The notes beneath the pieces are model-generated. The model was not told where the DNA came from, did no database searches, and saw nothing but the letters and a program-made list of their open reading frames with translations. A stretch of 64,000 nucleotides of DNA. Source: DASUPK01 sp963843085 (lineage in GTDB: Bacteria; Actinomycetota; Thermoleophilia; Solirubrobacterales; 70-9). The translations under genes were made by a program, and so were the position numbers. How positions within the stretch are numbered: the first letter of the stretch is position 1; each line of letters begins with the position of its first letter. Positions 9,678 through 17,655 of this stretch are shown here, piece by piece. The stretch is from positions 288,247-352,246 of the forward strand of contig CAWJJG010000002.1 of the NCBI GenBank assembly GCA_963843085.1. Reading direction: 5' to 3'.

Positions 9678-11537
9678 CTACGCGCTGCCGGCGACTAGCT
9701 CCAGCACGTCGGCGCCGTGACGCTTCAGGAACGTCGGGCCGACGCCGTGGATTCCCGCAAGAGCCTCGGGGTCTCGCGGACGTGCCGACGCGATTCCCTC
9801 GAGGGTGCGGTTGTTGGCGACGGTGTACGCGGGCTTTCCCCGGGCGACGCCAAGGCGCCACGCCCGGAGCTCCTCGAGGAGAGCCTCGTCGCCGGGGGAG
9901 AGATCGGCCGGCCGAGCGGCTGACTTCGCGCTCGTGCGGCGCTTCGCTCGCACCTCCAGGTCCTCCGGTGCCGGCAGCCACGACTCCGGGTCGCAGACGT
10001 CGCAGCAGCGCCCCTCCGGCGCACCCGGGGTCGAGTCCCCGAAGTGGTCGAGCAGGCTCCGGCGCCGGCAGCTCTCTCCGAAGCTGAACGACTCGACCGC
10101 CCGGTAGGCGCGCCAGGAGCGGTCGGTGGCGGCCTTGCATGCCGCTCGCGCGGCCGCCATGTCGATCCGGTCGTTGAAGCGCAGCTCCAGACGGCCACCC
10201 GGGGCGGCCTCCACCTCGAACGCGCCGGCCCGCTCCGCGATCGCCAGCTTGATCCGGTCCTCATCGACGCGCGGGGCATCGATGGTCAGGAGGCCATCCG
10301 AGTCAGAGCCGGCCCGCAGGCGCTGTGCGTAGAGGGACACCGATTCAGGCTCGACCGCTCGCATCTGGATGAAGCGCACCAGGCGCCCCAGGTCCGAGCG
10401 GCCGGCGAGCAGGACGGCTCGGGCGGGGAGGCCGTCGCGGCCGGCGCGCCCGGCCTCCTGGTAGTAGGCCTCGACGCTCGTCGGGATCGCCCAGTGCCAG
10501 ACCGACCGGACGTTGGCCTTGTCGACCCCCATGCCGAAGGCGTTGGTGGCGGTGATCACCTCCGCGTCCCCGGTCATGAAGCGGTGCTGGGCGGAGGCGC
10601 GCTCGTCGGGGTCCATGCCCGCGTGGTAGCCGGCGGCGGCCAGGCCGGCCTCGCGCAGGGACTGGGCGACCTCCTCTGTGTCCCTGCGAGTGCCGCAGTA
10701 GATGATCGCCGGGCGGTTGGCCTCATCGCGCAGTCCATGGAGCAGCATCGCCAGCTTCCGAGCCTTCGAGCCCTTGCCCTCGAACTGGACGATGTCGAAG
10801 CTCAGATTGGGGCGGTCGAAGCCCGCGCGGATCATCAACGGGTCGCGGAGGTCGAGCCGCTGGGCGATCTCGGCCGAGACGTCTTCGGTCGCGGTCGCAG
10901 TGCAGGCGAGCACCGCCGGGCGCCCGAGCCGCTCGAGCACCCTCGGCAGCCGCAGGTAGTCGGGGCGGAAGTCGTGCCCCCATTCGGAGATGCAGTGGGC
11001 CTCGTCGACCGCGAGCAGGTCGACCTCGCGCTGTCCGACCGCGTTCATGAAGCCGGGCTGGGCGAAGCGCTCCGGTGAGCAGTAGACGATCCGGGCCCTG
11101 CCGTCGCGGATCTGCGCCGTCGCGTCGCGCGCCACCTCCTCCGGTAGCCCCGAGGCGATCATCACCGCCGGGTGGCCGCCGGCCGAGAGCCGTCGCCACT
11201 GGTCAGCCATCAGGGCGATCAGCGGGCTGACCACGATGGTGAGCCCCGCTGTGGCGAGGCCTGGGAGCTGGTAGCAGAGGCTCTTGCCGCCGCCGGTGGG
11301 CATCACGACCAGAGAGTCGCGGCCGGCGAGCGCGGCCTCGACCGGCTCTTGCTGCCCGGGCCTGAAGTCGTCGTACCCGAGGTGGGCGAGGAGCGCGTCT
11401 GGGTCGGGCGGGCCCTCGTAGACGCGCCGGGTCTCGGTGAGATCCGACCCGACATCCTCCAGGCCGCGCAGCGCCGCCTTCGCCTCTTCCATCTCCGGAA
11501 AAGAGGCCTGCGCCAGATTCTCGCCCCGATGGGTCAC
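9678..11537 (-). CDS. recQ: RecQ-family ATP-dependent DNA helicase
   Basis: 619 residues from a GTG start. The helicase core has FRPGQ, Walker A MPTGGGKS, DEAH in VDEAHCISEWGHDFRPDY, the TATAT motif and EAGRAGRDG of superfamily 2. A cysteine cluster (CRRRSLLDHFGD...CCDVC) matches the RecQ zinc-binding domain. The last 80 residues form an HRDC domain (LRAWRLGVARGKPAYTVANN). The role is unwinding DNA at forks and recombination intermediates. An N-terminal extension of about 45 residues precedes the core. It is convergent with the glycosyltransferase, with only 15 bases between them. Confidence 0.95.
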   Translation of the reverse strand: MTHRGENLAQASFPEMEEAKAALRGLEDVGSDLTETRRVYEGPPDPDALLAHLGYDDFRPGQQEPVEAALAGRDSLVVMPTGGGKSLCYQLPGLATAGLTIVVSPLIALMADQWRRLSAGGHPAVMIASGLPEEVARDATAQIRDGRARIVYCSPERFAQPGFMNAVGQREVDLLAVDEAHCISEWGHDFRPDYLRLPRVLERLGRPAVLACTATATEDVSAEIAQRLDLRDPLMIRAGFDRPNLSFDIVQFEGKGSKARKLAMLLHGLRDEANRPAIIYCGTRRDTEEVAQSLREAGLAAAGYHAGMDPDERASAQHRFMTGDAEVITATNAFGMGVDKANVRSVWHWAIPTSVEAYYQEAGRAGRDGLPARAVLLAGRSDLGRLVRFIQMRAVEPESVSLYAQRLRAGSDSDGLLTIDAPRVDEDRIKLAIAERAGAFEVEAAPGGRLELRFNDRIDMAAARAACKAATDRSWRAYRAVESFSFGESCRRRSLLDHFGDSTPGAPEGRCCDVCDPESWLPAPEDLEVRAKRRTSAKSAARPADLSPGDEALLEELRAWRLGVARGKPAYTVANNRTLEGIASARPRDPEALAGIHGVGPTFLKRHGADVLELVAGSA

Positions 11538-11570
11538 CCACTCACCATGGCGGAGCCGGCGGTCGGAAGG

Positions 11571-11804
11571 TCAGGCCCCGCGAGCGAGGAGCGTCGCGAT
11601 CACGCTGATGAACCCCAAGGACATGCCGATCGTCAGCCGGACCATCCATTGCCGCAGCTCGCGCAGGTCTTGGTGAACGCGATCGAAACCCCGATCAACG
11701 CGGTCGAACCGACCGTCGATCGAGTTGGCGAGATCATCCAGCCGATCGTCGCTCCAGCGGCTTCGTTCCATCGCGGTTTCAGGGTACTCCCGCGGATCAG
11801 CCAC
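11571..11804 (-). CDS. Small membrane protein with coiled coil
   Basis: 77 residues from GTG 11804, or 66 from ATG 11771. The N-terminal part is a charged helix with a repeated pattern (GRFDRVDRGFDRVHQDL), followed by one membrane segment near the C-terminus (LTIGMSLGFISVIATLLA). Proteins of this shape are common in phages and actinobacteria (haemolysin XhlA-like small proteins), with unknown roles. With the GTG start it overlaps the upstream gene's stop by eight bases, suggesting coupling. Confidence 0.6.
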   Translation of the reverse strand: MADPREYPETAMERSRWSDDRLDDLANSIDGRFDRVDRGFDRVHQDLRELRQWMVRLTIGMSLGFISVIATLLARGA

Positions 11805-12225
11805 GGGCCGCGCGGACCCGCTCCACCACCGTCTGGGCTCGCCGCGAGATTCTCGACGGCGTGTAGCGGAAGGGGCGCCGCGCCCCTCGCTGGTACGGGA
11901 AGCCCGAGGTCTCTCGCGGGCCGAGTGTCAGGTCGATCACGCGGCCCTGCGCGTCGAGGAGCCACCAGTGGCTCTTGCCGCGGTACTTCAGCTGCATCGG
12001 CTGCAGGCCGGCGTCGTGGCCGCCGGCGAGATGGAAGTAGGCCTCAGCGGCGATGTAGGCGAACCCGTCGTACGTGCCGAAGCCGCTGCGGTACCGGTCC
12101 TGAGCGAGCTCCTCGGTGAGCGCGGACTGGACTTCCTTCTTGAGCTTGTCCGCGGGCGCCAGGACGGCCTTCGAGTTGGACCGCCCGGCGCCCGCGGAGG
12201 ACCTGCTTGGACGGGAGGGACTCAC
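11797..12225 (-). CDS. Phage-type hypothetical protein
   Basis: 142 residues. The central region YIAAEAYFHLAGG...LQPMQLKYRGKSHWWLLDAQGRVIDLT resembles proteins seen in phages and accessory regions, in which a His in the SHWW segment and an upstream acidic helix recall papain-like or transglutaminase-like folds. I cannot identify a full catalytic set. The Arg/Ser-rich N-terminus may indicate a later true start. It is followed by the small coiled-coil membrane gene. Confidence 0.6.
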   Translation of the reverse strand: MSPSRPSRSSAGAGRSNSKAVLAPADKLKKEVQSALTEELAQDRYRSGFGTYDGFAYIAAEAYFHLAGGHDAGLQPMQLKYRGKSHWWLLDAQGRVIDLTLGPRETSGFPYQRGARRPFRYTPSRISRRAQTVVERVRAARG

Positions 12226-12276
12226 TGCCCCACTAAGTCAGCGCCAGCGGAAGTTCTCCCCTCGGAGAGAGGCGCT

Positions 12277-12471
12277 CTAGCGGGCGAGCTTCGCGGCGAC
12301 GCCGACGGGAATCGGCCGGCCCATGTGCAGCGCGACCATGCCGCGAAACTCATCGGTGGCGTGCGGGCCCCAGAGGGCGGAATGGCAGGGGGAGCAGAGG
12401 GTCTCGCCGGACGGCGACCGCTTGCCGTTGGCGAGGATCTCAGTCAGGCATTGGACGCAGTGCTGTCTCAC
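12277..12471 (-). CDS. Small zinc-finger protein, two CxxC motifs
   Basis: 64 residues from a GTG start. CVQC and CSPC spaced 19 residues apart can bind one zinc ion, like small HNH-associated or DksA-like fingers. The remainder has no recognisable domain. The ribosome-binding site is weak, so the start is uncertain. It could be a remnant of a larger phage-derived protein, since it lies beside a phage-type hypothetical gene. Confidence 0.5.
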   Translation of the reverse strand: MRQHCVQCLTEILANGKRSPSGETLCSPCHSALWGPHATDEFRGMVALHMGRPIPVGVAAKLAR

Positions 12472-12604
12472 CTTGCCTATATCGGCCGGTCCCGAACCAT
12501 TTCTTGAGTCCGCCTGGACGCCGGCAGGGGGGCGATCGGCCGAACCGCTACCTCGTCCTGATCGGGGCGGGCGGCTGGGTACGGGGCAGCGGGGTCCGCC
12601 GGGC

Positions 12605-12814
12605 TCAGGTCCTGAGCCCGGGAGCGCGTCCCTCGCGTGACAGCCGCCGCAGGCCGCGGCGCACGTGTCGTTCCTCGTCGGAGCCCTGCAGATGGGTCGT
12701 CCTCACGGTCACGGCGGGACGCCCGGCGTAGAGGAACTCGCTGACGTTCCTCATGGCGAACTCGTCGAGGTTCCGCCCCGTTTCGTCTCCTCCGTGACCC
12801 TCGTCCTCTTGCAT
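12605..12814 (-). CDS. Small hypothetical protein
   Basis: 69 residues. ATG 12814 is chosen because AAGGAGGGA lies seven bases upstream, much better than the longer frame from 12931. The sequence is charged (QEDEGHGGDETGRNLDEFAM...) with a C-terminal Arg-rich segment and no known motif. It is divergent from the aldo/keto reductase at 12926, leaving a 110-base shared control region. Confidence 0.55.
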   Translation of the reverse strand: MQEDEGHGGDETGRNLDEFAMRNVSEFLYAGRPAVTVRTTHLQGSDEERHVRRGLRRLSREGRAPGLRT

Positions 12815-12925
12815 GATCCCTCCTTGGATCCGCCGGCTTGACTTACCCCCACGCATGCCCGGATCGCAGCGGTTTACGCACCGGCTCCGATTGCCGGTGA
12901 GACCGCTTGGGTAGGGTGGATCGCG

Positions 12926-13918
12926 ATGCAATTCCGGAAGCTCGGCAGCTCGGACATCGAGGTCTCCGAGATCTCGCTCGGCTCATGGCTCACCTACGGC
13001 GTCGGGGTGGAGCGAGAGCACACCGCCGCCTGCACCAAGGCCGCCTTCGAGTCGGGCGTCAATTTCTTCGACACCGCGAACGTCTACGGCCAGGGAGCCG
13101 CCGAGACGGCCTGGGGCGAGATCCTCAAGGACTACGAGCGCTCCGACTACATCCTCGCCACCAAGGTCTTCTTCCCGATGTCGGAGGAGGATCGCGGGCT
13201 CTCGCGCGAGCAGATTCACAAGCAGATCGACGCGTCGCTCGACCGCCTCCAGACCGACTACGTCGACCTCTACCAGTGCCACCGCCCCGATCCCGAGACG
13301 CCGATCGAGGAGACGATGGAGGCGCTCACCGAGGTCTGCGAGGCCGGCAAGGCGCGCGAGATCGGCTTCAGCGAATGGACGGTCGAGCAGATCGAGGCCG
13401 GGCTAGACGTGCCCGAGACGAAGGACTGGGTCTCCTCCCAGCCGCAGTACAACATGATCTGGCGCGCCCCCGAGGCCGAGCTGATCCCATTCTGCGAGGA
13501 GCACGGCATCTCCCAGATCGTCTGGTCGCCGCTCGCCCAGGGAGTGCTCACCGGCAAGTACAAGCGGGGGGAGGGGATCCCTGAAGACTCCCGCATGGCC
13601 TCCGACGAGATGAACTGGGCGATGAGCCGCTACATGCAGGATGACATCCTCGAGGCCGTCCAGAAGCTAGTCCCGGTCGCCGAGCAGGCCGGCATCTCGA
13701 TGGCGACGATGGCGCTCGCCTGGTGCCTGCGCCAGGAGAACCTCGCCTCAGTGATCATCGGCGCGTCCCGCCCCCAGCAGGTCTTCGACAACGCCGAGGC
13801 CGCCGGCGTCGAGCTCACCCAGGATACGCTCGACGCCATCGACGAGGCGCTCGACGGCGTCGCGGTCACCGAGCCGCGCCGGGCGAACTTCGTCGGTGAG
13901 GGCATCAAGCACCGCTAG
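12926..13918 (+). CDS. Aldo/keto reductase, YghZ/Kv-beta-like
   Basis: 330-residue NADPH-dependent carbonyl reductase with a TIM-barrel fold. The catalytic tetrad is visible: Asp49 and Tyr54 in FFDTANVYGQG, Lys80 in LATKVFF and His119 in YQCHRPD. The cofactor-binding C-terminal segment SVIIGASRPQQVFDN is present. Length and the N-terminus FRKLGSSDIEVSEISLG match the family that includes YghZ and voltage-gated potassium-channel beta subunits. The natural substrate is unknown, and detoxification of aldehydes is a common role. A perfect palindrome follows the stop. Confidence 0.93.
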   Translation: MQFRKLGSSDIEVSEISLGSWLTYGVGVEREHTAACTKAAFESGVNFFDTANVYGQGAAETAWGEILKDYERSDYILATKVFFPMSEEDRGLSREQIHKQIDASLDRLQTDYVDLYQCHRPDPETPIEETMEALTEVCEAGKAREIGFSEWTVEQIEAGLDVPETKDWVSSQPQYNMIWRAPEAELIPFCEEHGISQIVWSPLAQGVLTGKYKRGEGIPEDSRMASDEMNWAMSRYMQDDILEAVQKLVPVAEQAGISMATMALAWCLRQENLASVIIGASRPQQVFDNAEAAGVELTQDTLDAIDEALDGVAVTEPRRANFVGEGIKHR

Positions 13919-13925
13919 CGGATGC

Positions 13926-13947
13926 GATTGTCAGCGCGCTGACAATC
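13926..13947. repeat. Perfect 22-bp palindrome
   Basis: Both arms read GATTGTCAGCG, with no loop. It sits eight bases after the aldo/keto reductase stop. There is no T-run, so a classical terminator is doubtful. It may be an operator or an intergenic repeat. The core GTCAGC-NN-GCTGAC recurs at 48625-48638. Confidence 0.6.
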
Positions 13948-14035
13948 CCAGGACAATCGGCGCGGCTTTCTACTGATGTGGGTGCGCCGCCATGCTCCTA
14001 GATTCGCCCCTCCCGGGGGAGAGGACGGGCAGGGA

Positions 14036-14089
14036 CCTGGGCGGCGCGGGCCTCGGCGGCAGGGAGGATGAGCCGAGGTCCGCGGCGTC
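14036..14089. repeat. Diverged repeat, copy 1
   Basis: This stretch and 14945-15005 share GGCGGCGCGGG, CTCGGCGGC and GAGCCGAGGTCCGCG in the same order. On the minus strand both read as the same peptide end (ADLGS...LP). They flank the membrane-protein gene at 14310, which suggests duplication around it or decay of a duplicated gene. Confidence 0.5.
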
Positions 14090-14309
14090 GCCCTACTTCA
14101 GCTTCGCCCTGAGCGTGTTCGGCAGGCCGCCCTCGGCCCCACGCTTCACGGGGCCGGCCCTGTCCGACGGTGCGCGGGCTACGTTGCGTTCAGGAATTTC
14201 TACGGATGCACGCCGTTCTCGGGACGGCATAGGTTCAGCACGTCATACGGCGGGATGTCGAGGGGCATTTGGGGGCTCGCCTGGCAAACCAATCAGAGGA
14301 GAGGCTCTA

Positions 14310-14939
14310 ATGCCAGATTCATTGAGGCGCCTTGCGCCCTTGACCGGGATCGTCTTTGCCGTGCTGCTCGCGATCACATTCACGAGCCCGAGCACACCGG
14401 GAGTCCATGCGTCCGGTGCCGAGGTGATCAAGCACTACAACGACCACCACGGAGCTCACCTGCTCGGCGACCTCTGCGGAGGGGTCGCGGTCGTCTTCTT
14501 CCTCTTCTTCATCTCGTCGCTGAGGAGCTTCTTCGAGGACAAGGAAGGGGCCAACGGCCTCTCGAGGGCGGCGTTCGCCGGCGGAATCATGATCGCGGTG
14601 GGCGGAGGCATCTTCACCAGCATCGACGTCGCCCTGGTCGACGCCAGGCACGACGTCACCCCCCAGGCCGTTCAGGCGCTGAACGTTCTCAACAACGATT
14701 TCTTCTTCCCATTCGAGATCGGCTTGGTCGTCTTCGCGCTCTGCACGGGTCTGGCGATCATCGCCTCGGGCGCGCTTCCCAAGTGGCTCGGCTGGGTGAT
14801 GGTGGTGATCGGCATCGTCGCGTTCTCGCCCGTCGGGTTCTTCGGGTTCTTCATCGTGCTGATCTGGTCGGTGATCGTCGCGATCCTGATCTACCGGCGG
14901 ACTGGAGCTCCAGCGGCGGCTGCACCTTCCGCCGCGTAA
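14310..14939 (+). CDS. DUF4386-like multi-pass membrane protein
   Basis: 209 residues from ATG 14310, preceded by AGAGGAGAGG. A longer open frame from 13992 runs through repeat and non-coding sequence and is rejected. Five or six hydrophobic helices are visible (about 10-28, 53-75, 90-110, 132-150, 160-200), with a tail TGAPAAAAPSAA. There is no transporter signature or catalytic residue set. The family is uncharacterised. It is bracketed by the diverged repeats at 14036 and 14945. Confidence 0.75.
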   Translation: MPDSLRRLAPLTGIVFAVLLAITFTSPSTPGVHASGAEVIKHYNDHHGAHLLGDLCGGVAVVFFLFFISSLRSFFEDKEGANGLSRAAFAGGIMIAVGGGIFTSIDVALVDARHDVTPQAVQALNVLNNDFFFPFEIGLVVFALCTGLAIIASGALPKWLGWVMVVIGIVAFSPVGFFGFFIVLIWSVIVAILIYRRTGAPAAAAPSAA

Positions 14940-14944
14940 AGCGG

Positions 14945-15115
14945 AGACCTAGGCGGCGCGGGTCTCGGCGGCTGGAAGCTCCACCGAGCCGAGGTCCGCG
15001 CCCGTCGCGGGGCTCGCGTAGTCGAGCAGGATCCGCTCGGCGTCTTCCGAGCTGGATCGCCGGGTGGCCGATCACGACCTGCAGCCCGAGCCCATCCTCC
15101 ATCGCCACCAGGCCC
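14945..15115 (-). pseudogene. C-terminal remnant of an unidentified gene
   Basis: Read on the minus strand, two frames join into a protein-like end: GLGLQVVIGHPAIQ in one frame, then SSEDAERILLDYASPATGAD and LGSVELPAAETRAA with a TAG stop at 14950-14952 in the next. No intact frame with a start exists, so this is a decayed 3' end. The parent family is not recognised. Its terminal segment is duplicated at 14036-14089. Confidence 0.45.
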
Positions 15116-15116
15116 C

Positions 15117-15300
15117 GGCGCGATCTTCAACCAGCTCTACGTCGTCAACGGTCAATGCGTCGCAGCCGGCGGCGCTCGGGCGGAGCCTGATCGTCGACCC
15201 GGGGGATCGTTCGCGCGCAGGCGGGGGAGGGGGAGGAGCTGATCACGGGCGTCCTCGACCTCGAGGCCGACCGATGGGACCGCGCGGCAGACGAGGTCAG
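15117..15300 (+). pseudogene. C-terminal remnant of carbon-nitrogen hydrolase (nitrilase)
   Basis: Plus-strand reading gives IFNQLYVVN, then GRSLIVDPGDRSRA in the next frame and GEELITGVLDLEADR in another. In order, these are the characteristic last strands of nitrilase-superfamily amidohydrolases: QNQLYVVNxN, GxSxIVDPxGxV, and the DLD segment. The catalytic Glu-Lys-Cys parts are absent, and at least two frameshifts separate the pieces. This is a dead fragment abutting the opposite-strand remnant at 15115. Confidence 0.55.
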
Positions 15301-15749
15301 GTCGGCCGACCGTCAGCCGAGGCGCCGTCCGCTGAGGGGGCGTTCTCCGAAGACGGGTCCACTTCCGCTGGTCCGAGATAGAAGATCTCGAGCACTCGGT
15401 CGGGTGCGGTGAAGGTGACGCTCTCGTAGTTCTCCACTGGGCGTCTGGTCAGTCTCTCGACCGTCTCGATGAACTCGTCTCGCAGGGCGCCGTGGAAGGT
15501 CTGCCGGGCCCGTCGGACGATCTCGACCTGACCCCGCTCAACCATGGTGTGCTCCACGGTCAGGAAGACGTCCTCCATCTCGATGAGCAGCAGCCCCGGG
15601 TGGGCGAACATCGCCCGCGCCCTGGTCGCGCCGCGCCCGTAGAAGCGCTTGTGCAGCGCGATGAGATCACGCGTCAGCGCGGAGAAGAGATCCCCTCCCT
15701 CCAGTGGCCTTCCATCGTTGGCCGGACCGGATGACTCTTCGACTTCCAC
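15297..15749 (-). CDS. DUF2294 / MpsC-like protein
   Basis: 150 residues, cytoplasmic. The family core is visible: LHKRFYGRGATRARAMF...LLLIEMEDVFLTVEHTMVERGQVEIVRRARQTFHGALRDEFIETVERLTRRPV. The family is short, widespread in Firmicutes and actinobacteria, and linked by name to a sodium-translocating membrane-potential system (MpsC), though evidence for that function is thin. The C-terminal 20 residues (SSENAPSADGASADG) are low complexity. The csp gene and its terminator lie upstream on the same strand. Confidence 0.75.
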   Translation of the reverse strand: MEVEESSGPANDGRPLEGGDLFSALTRDLIALHKRFYGRGATRARAMFAHPGLLLIEMEDVFLTVEHTMVERGQVEIVRRARQTFHGALRDEFIETVERLTRRPVENYESVTFTAPDRVLEIFYLGPAEVDPSSENAPSADGASADGRPT

Positions 15750-15891
15750 GTTGCTTCCTTTCCGAAAAATCGGTCGATTCGGGCCCGGTCTCCGCCTTGG
15801 CCCTCGACCAGTCTTCGCGCCGGATGCGAACTGCCGTCCCGTCTCCGGTCCGAAAGCAAGCCTCGCCTCGCAAGACTATCGACGGAAAAGA

Positions 15892-15916
15892 AAGAGCCCC
15901 GCCAGGCGGGGCTCTT
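15892..15916 (-). terminator. Intrinsic terminator of the cold-shock gene
   Basis: Near-perfect stem AAGAGCCCCGCC / GGCGGGGCTCTT. Read on the minus strand, it is followed by TTTCTTTT. It lies 30 bases downstream of the csp stop and fits rho-independent termination. Confidence 0.85.
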
Positions 15917-15945
15917 CCGGAGAATCGAAGTGTGGCTCGAGGCTC

Positions 15946-16152
15946 CTACGCGACCTGCTTCACGCCAGTCGCGGCCGGGCCCTTTGGGCCCTGCTCGGTC
16001 TCGTACTCGACCTTCGCACCCTCTTCGAGCGAACGGTAGCCGTCCCCCTCGATCGAGCTGAAATGGACGAACACGTCGTTAGAGCCATCGTCGGGTGTGA
16101 TGAACCCGTAGCCCTTGTCGTTGCTGAACCACTTGACGGTTCCGGTAGGCAT
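15946..16152 (-). CDS. csp: Cold-shock protein, CspA family
   Basis: 68-residue OB-fold RNA chaperone. The motifs GTVKWFSNDKGYGFI (RNP1) and DVFVHFSSI (RNP2) are intact. The ATG at 16152 has AGGAGGCGAG immediately upstream. The longer frame to 16218 runs into the leader and is rejected. A GC-rich leader of more than 100 bases precedes it, usual for cold-shock mRNAs. It is monocistronic, ending at the hairpin at 15892. Confidence 0.95.
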   Translation of the reverse strand: MPTGTVKWFSNDKGYGFITPDDGSNDVFVHFSSIEGDGYRSLEEGAKVEYETEQGPKGPAATGVKQVA

Positions 16153-16313
16153 CTCGCCTCCTCTTACTGTGCTGCGAACGCGAGGAAGCCGAGAAGCAAC
16201 AACGCGAGCGCTACGCACACCTTTGCCGGTATCACCGGCCTAACGCGCGGGACGGTAGCAGCCCGGGAGACGGAACCCGCGGCGGGGTTGCGACCGCGGG
16301 CCGATCGAACCTG

Positions 16314-17543
16314 CTAGTCGTCGCCCAGCCGGCAGAGAACCTGGTAGACCGACGTGAAGTCGATCTCGAAGCCGTTGCGCGCCGCCCGCAGGTAGAGCCG
16401 CCAGACCCTCAGCCGCTCGGGTCCCGCGAGCTCCTCGGCCCGCACGATGTGCTCGTCGAGGTTGCGGATCCAGTGGCGCAGGGTCTCGGCATAGTCCGAG
16501 CCGAACTCCTCGACGTGCTGGACGATGAAGCCCGCCCGCTCGAGGGCGAGGTTCACCCGGGAGACGTGGGTCGTCTCCCCGTCCGGGAAGACGTAGCGCT
16601 CCGAGAAGGCCCCGCCCTCGATGTTGCCGTGCTTCAACCGCGAGATGCCGTGATTGAGGAGGCGACCGCCCGGCCGCAGCATCGAGGCGAGCTGCTCGGC
16701 GTAGAGATCGATCTGCGACTCGCCGACGTGCTCGACCATCCCGATCGATGCGACGGAGTCGAAGTTCTCACCGGCGAGCTCGCGGTAGTCCTGGACGCGG
16801 ATCTCGACCCTGTCGGCGACGCCTGCCTCCTCGACCTTCCGCCGTGCGAGCTCGGCCTGATTCTCCGAGAGCGTGATCCCGACCGCCTCGACGCCGTGGC
16901 GCTGGGCGGCGTGGATGACGAAGCTGCCCCAGCCGCAGCCCACGTCGAGCACCCGCTGCCCCGGCTCGAGGCCGAGCTTCGTGCAGACCAGCTCGCGCTT
17001 CGCGTCCTGTGCCTCGGCGAGCGTCGGCGGCTCGCGGCGGAATCCCTTGCGCGGTGGGACCCGCGAGAAGAAGGCGCAGGAGTAGGTCATCGATTCATCG
17101 AGGAAGAGCGAGAAGAACTCGTTGCCGACGTCGTAGTGATGGCGGACGGCCTCGCGATCCCGCTCGGTGGTGTGCTTGCGCCCGCGCAGGTGGAGCTCGG
17201 CCTTCGGCGGCGGCGGAGGCCGGCGCACCCCTGCGGCGCGGAGCGCGGCCGTGATCAGCCGAGCCTTGGTCGCGGCGCCGACGGGCGGCGGCTTCCACTC
17301 GTTCAGGACGTCGATCACCTTGTCGATGTCGTCGATCTCGATCTCGCCCGAGACATAGGCGCGGCCGAGCCCGAGCTGGCCCGGAGCGGCGATGGCGTAT
17401 GCGAGTGCGTCCTGCGATCGCGCCCTGAAGGTCGGGCCGACTCCGTTGGTGGAGGGGACCTTCGATCCGTCCCAGAGCTCGATCGTGAAGGGACGATCCG
17501 GGAAGGCGCGCTCGATCTCGCTTAGAAGAGGTTGAGTGGACAT
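16314..17543 (-). CDS. cfa: Cyclopropane-fatty-acyl-phospholipid synthase
   Basis: 409 residues. It transfers a methylene group from S-adenosylmethionine to unsaturated phospholipid acyl chains. Visible features are the SAM-binding motif VLDVGCGWGSFV, the active-site region HYDVGNEFFSLFLDESMTYSCAFF, and the family segments IGMVEHVG and NHGISR. Both the N-terminal lipid-binding region and the catalytic domain are present, at the usual length. It is divergent from the acyl desaturase at 17656, with a shared 112-base region holding inverted repeats. The pairing links two ways of tuning membrane fluidity. Confidence 0.93.
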   Translation of the reverse strand: MSTQPLLSEIERAFPDRPFTIELWDGSKVPSTNGVGPTFRARSQDALAYAIAAPGQLGLGRAYVSGEIEIDDIDKVIDVLNEWKPPPVGAATKARLITAALRAAGVRRPPPPPKAELHLRGRKHTTERDREAVRHHYDVGNEFFSLFLDESMTYSCAFFSRVPPRKGFRREPPTLAEAQDAKRELVCTKLGLEPGQRVLDVGCGWGSFVIHAAQRHGVEAVGITLSENQAELARRKVEEAGVADRVEIRVQDYRELAGENFDSVASIGMVEHVGESQIDLYAEQLASMLRPGGRLLNHGISRLKHGNIEGGAFSERYVFPDGETTHVSRVNLALERAGFIVQHVEEFGSDYAETLRHWIRNLDEHIVRAEELAGPERLRVWRLYLRAARNGFEIDFTSVYQVLCRLGDD

Positions 17544-17593
17544 GTTTCGCTCACCACAACCTTAGGAAATGGCGCTAGGGTCAGGAGCCCTGG

Positions 17594-17628
17594 GACTCGA
17601 GTCACGACGACGAGAGTCGGATTGACTC
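17594..17628. promoter_or_regulatory. Candidate operator between cfa and desaturase
   Basis: Two inverted repeats lie in the divergent promoter region: the palindrome GACTCGAGTC (17594-17603), and GAGTC followed five bases later by GACTC (17614-17628). The shared GACTC units suggest one regulator binding both, of the TetR/FadR kind that control lipid genes. The regulator is not in the window. Confidence 0.5.
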
Positions 17629-17655
17629 GGTCAGGACCCAACAAAGGAGTCACAC

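Noticed and set aside
13992..14309. N-terminal extension of the DUF4386-like protein
   Set aside because: Low protein character, crosses the repeat, and a good ribosome-binding site supports ATG 14310.
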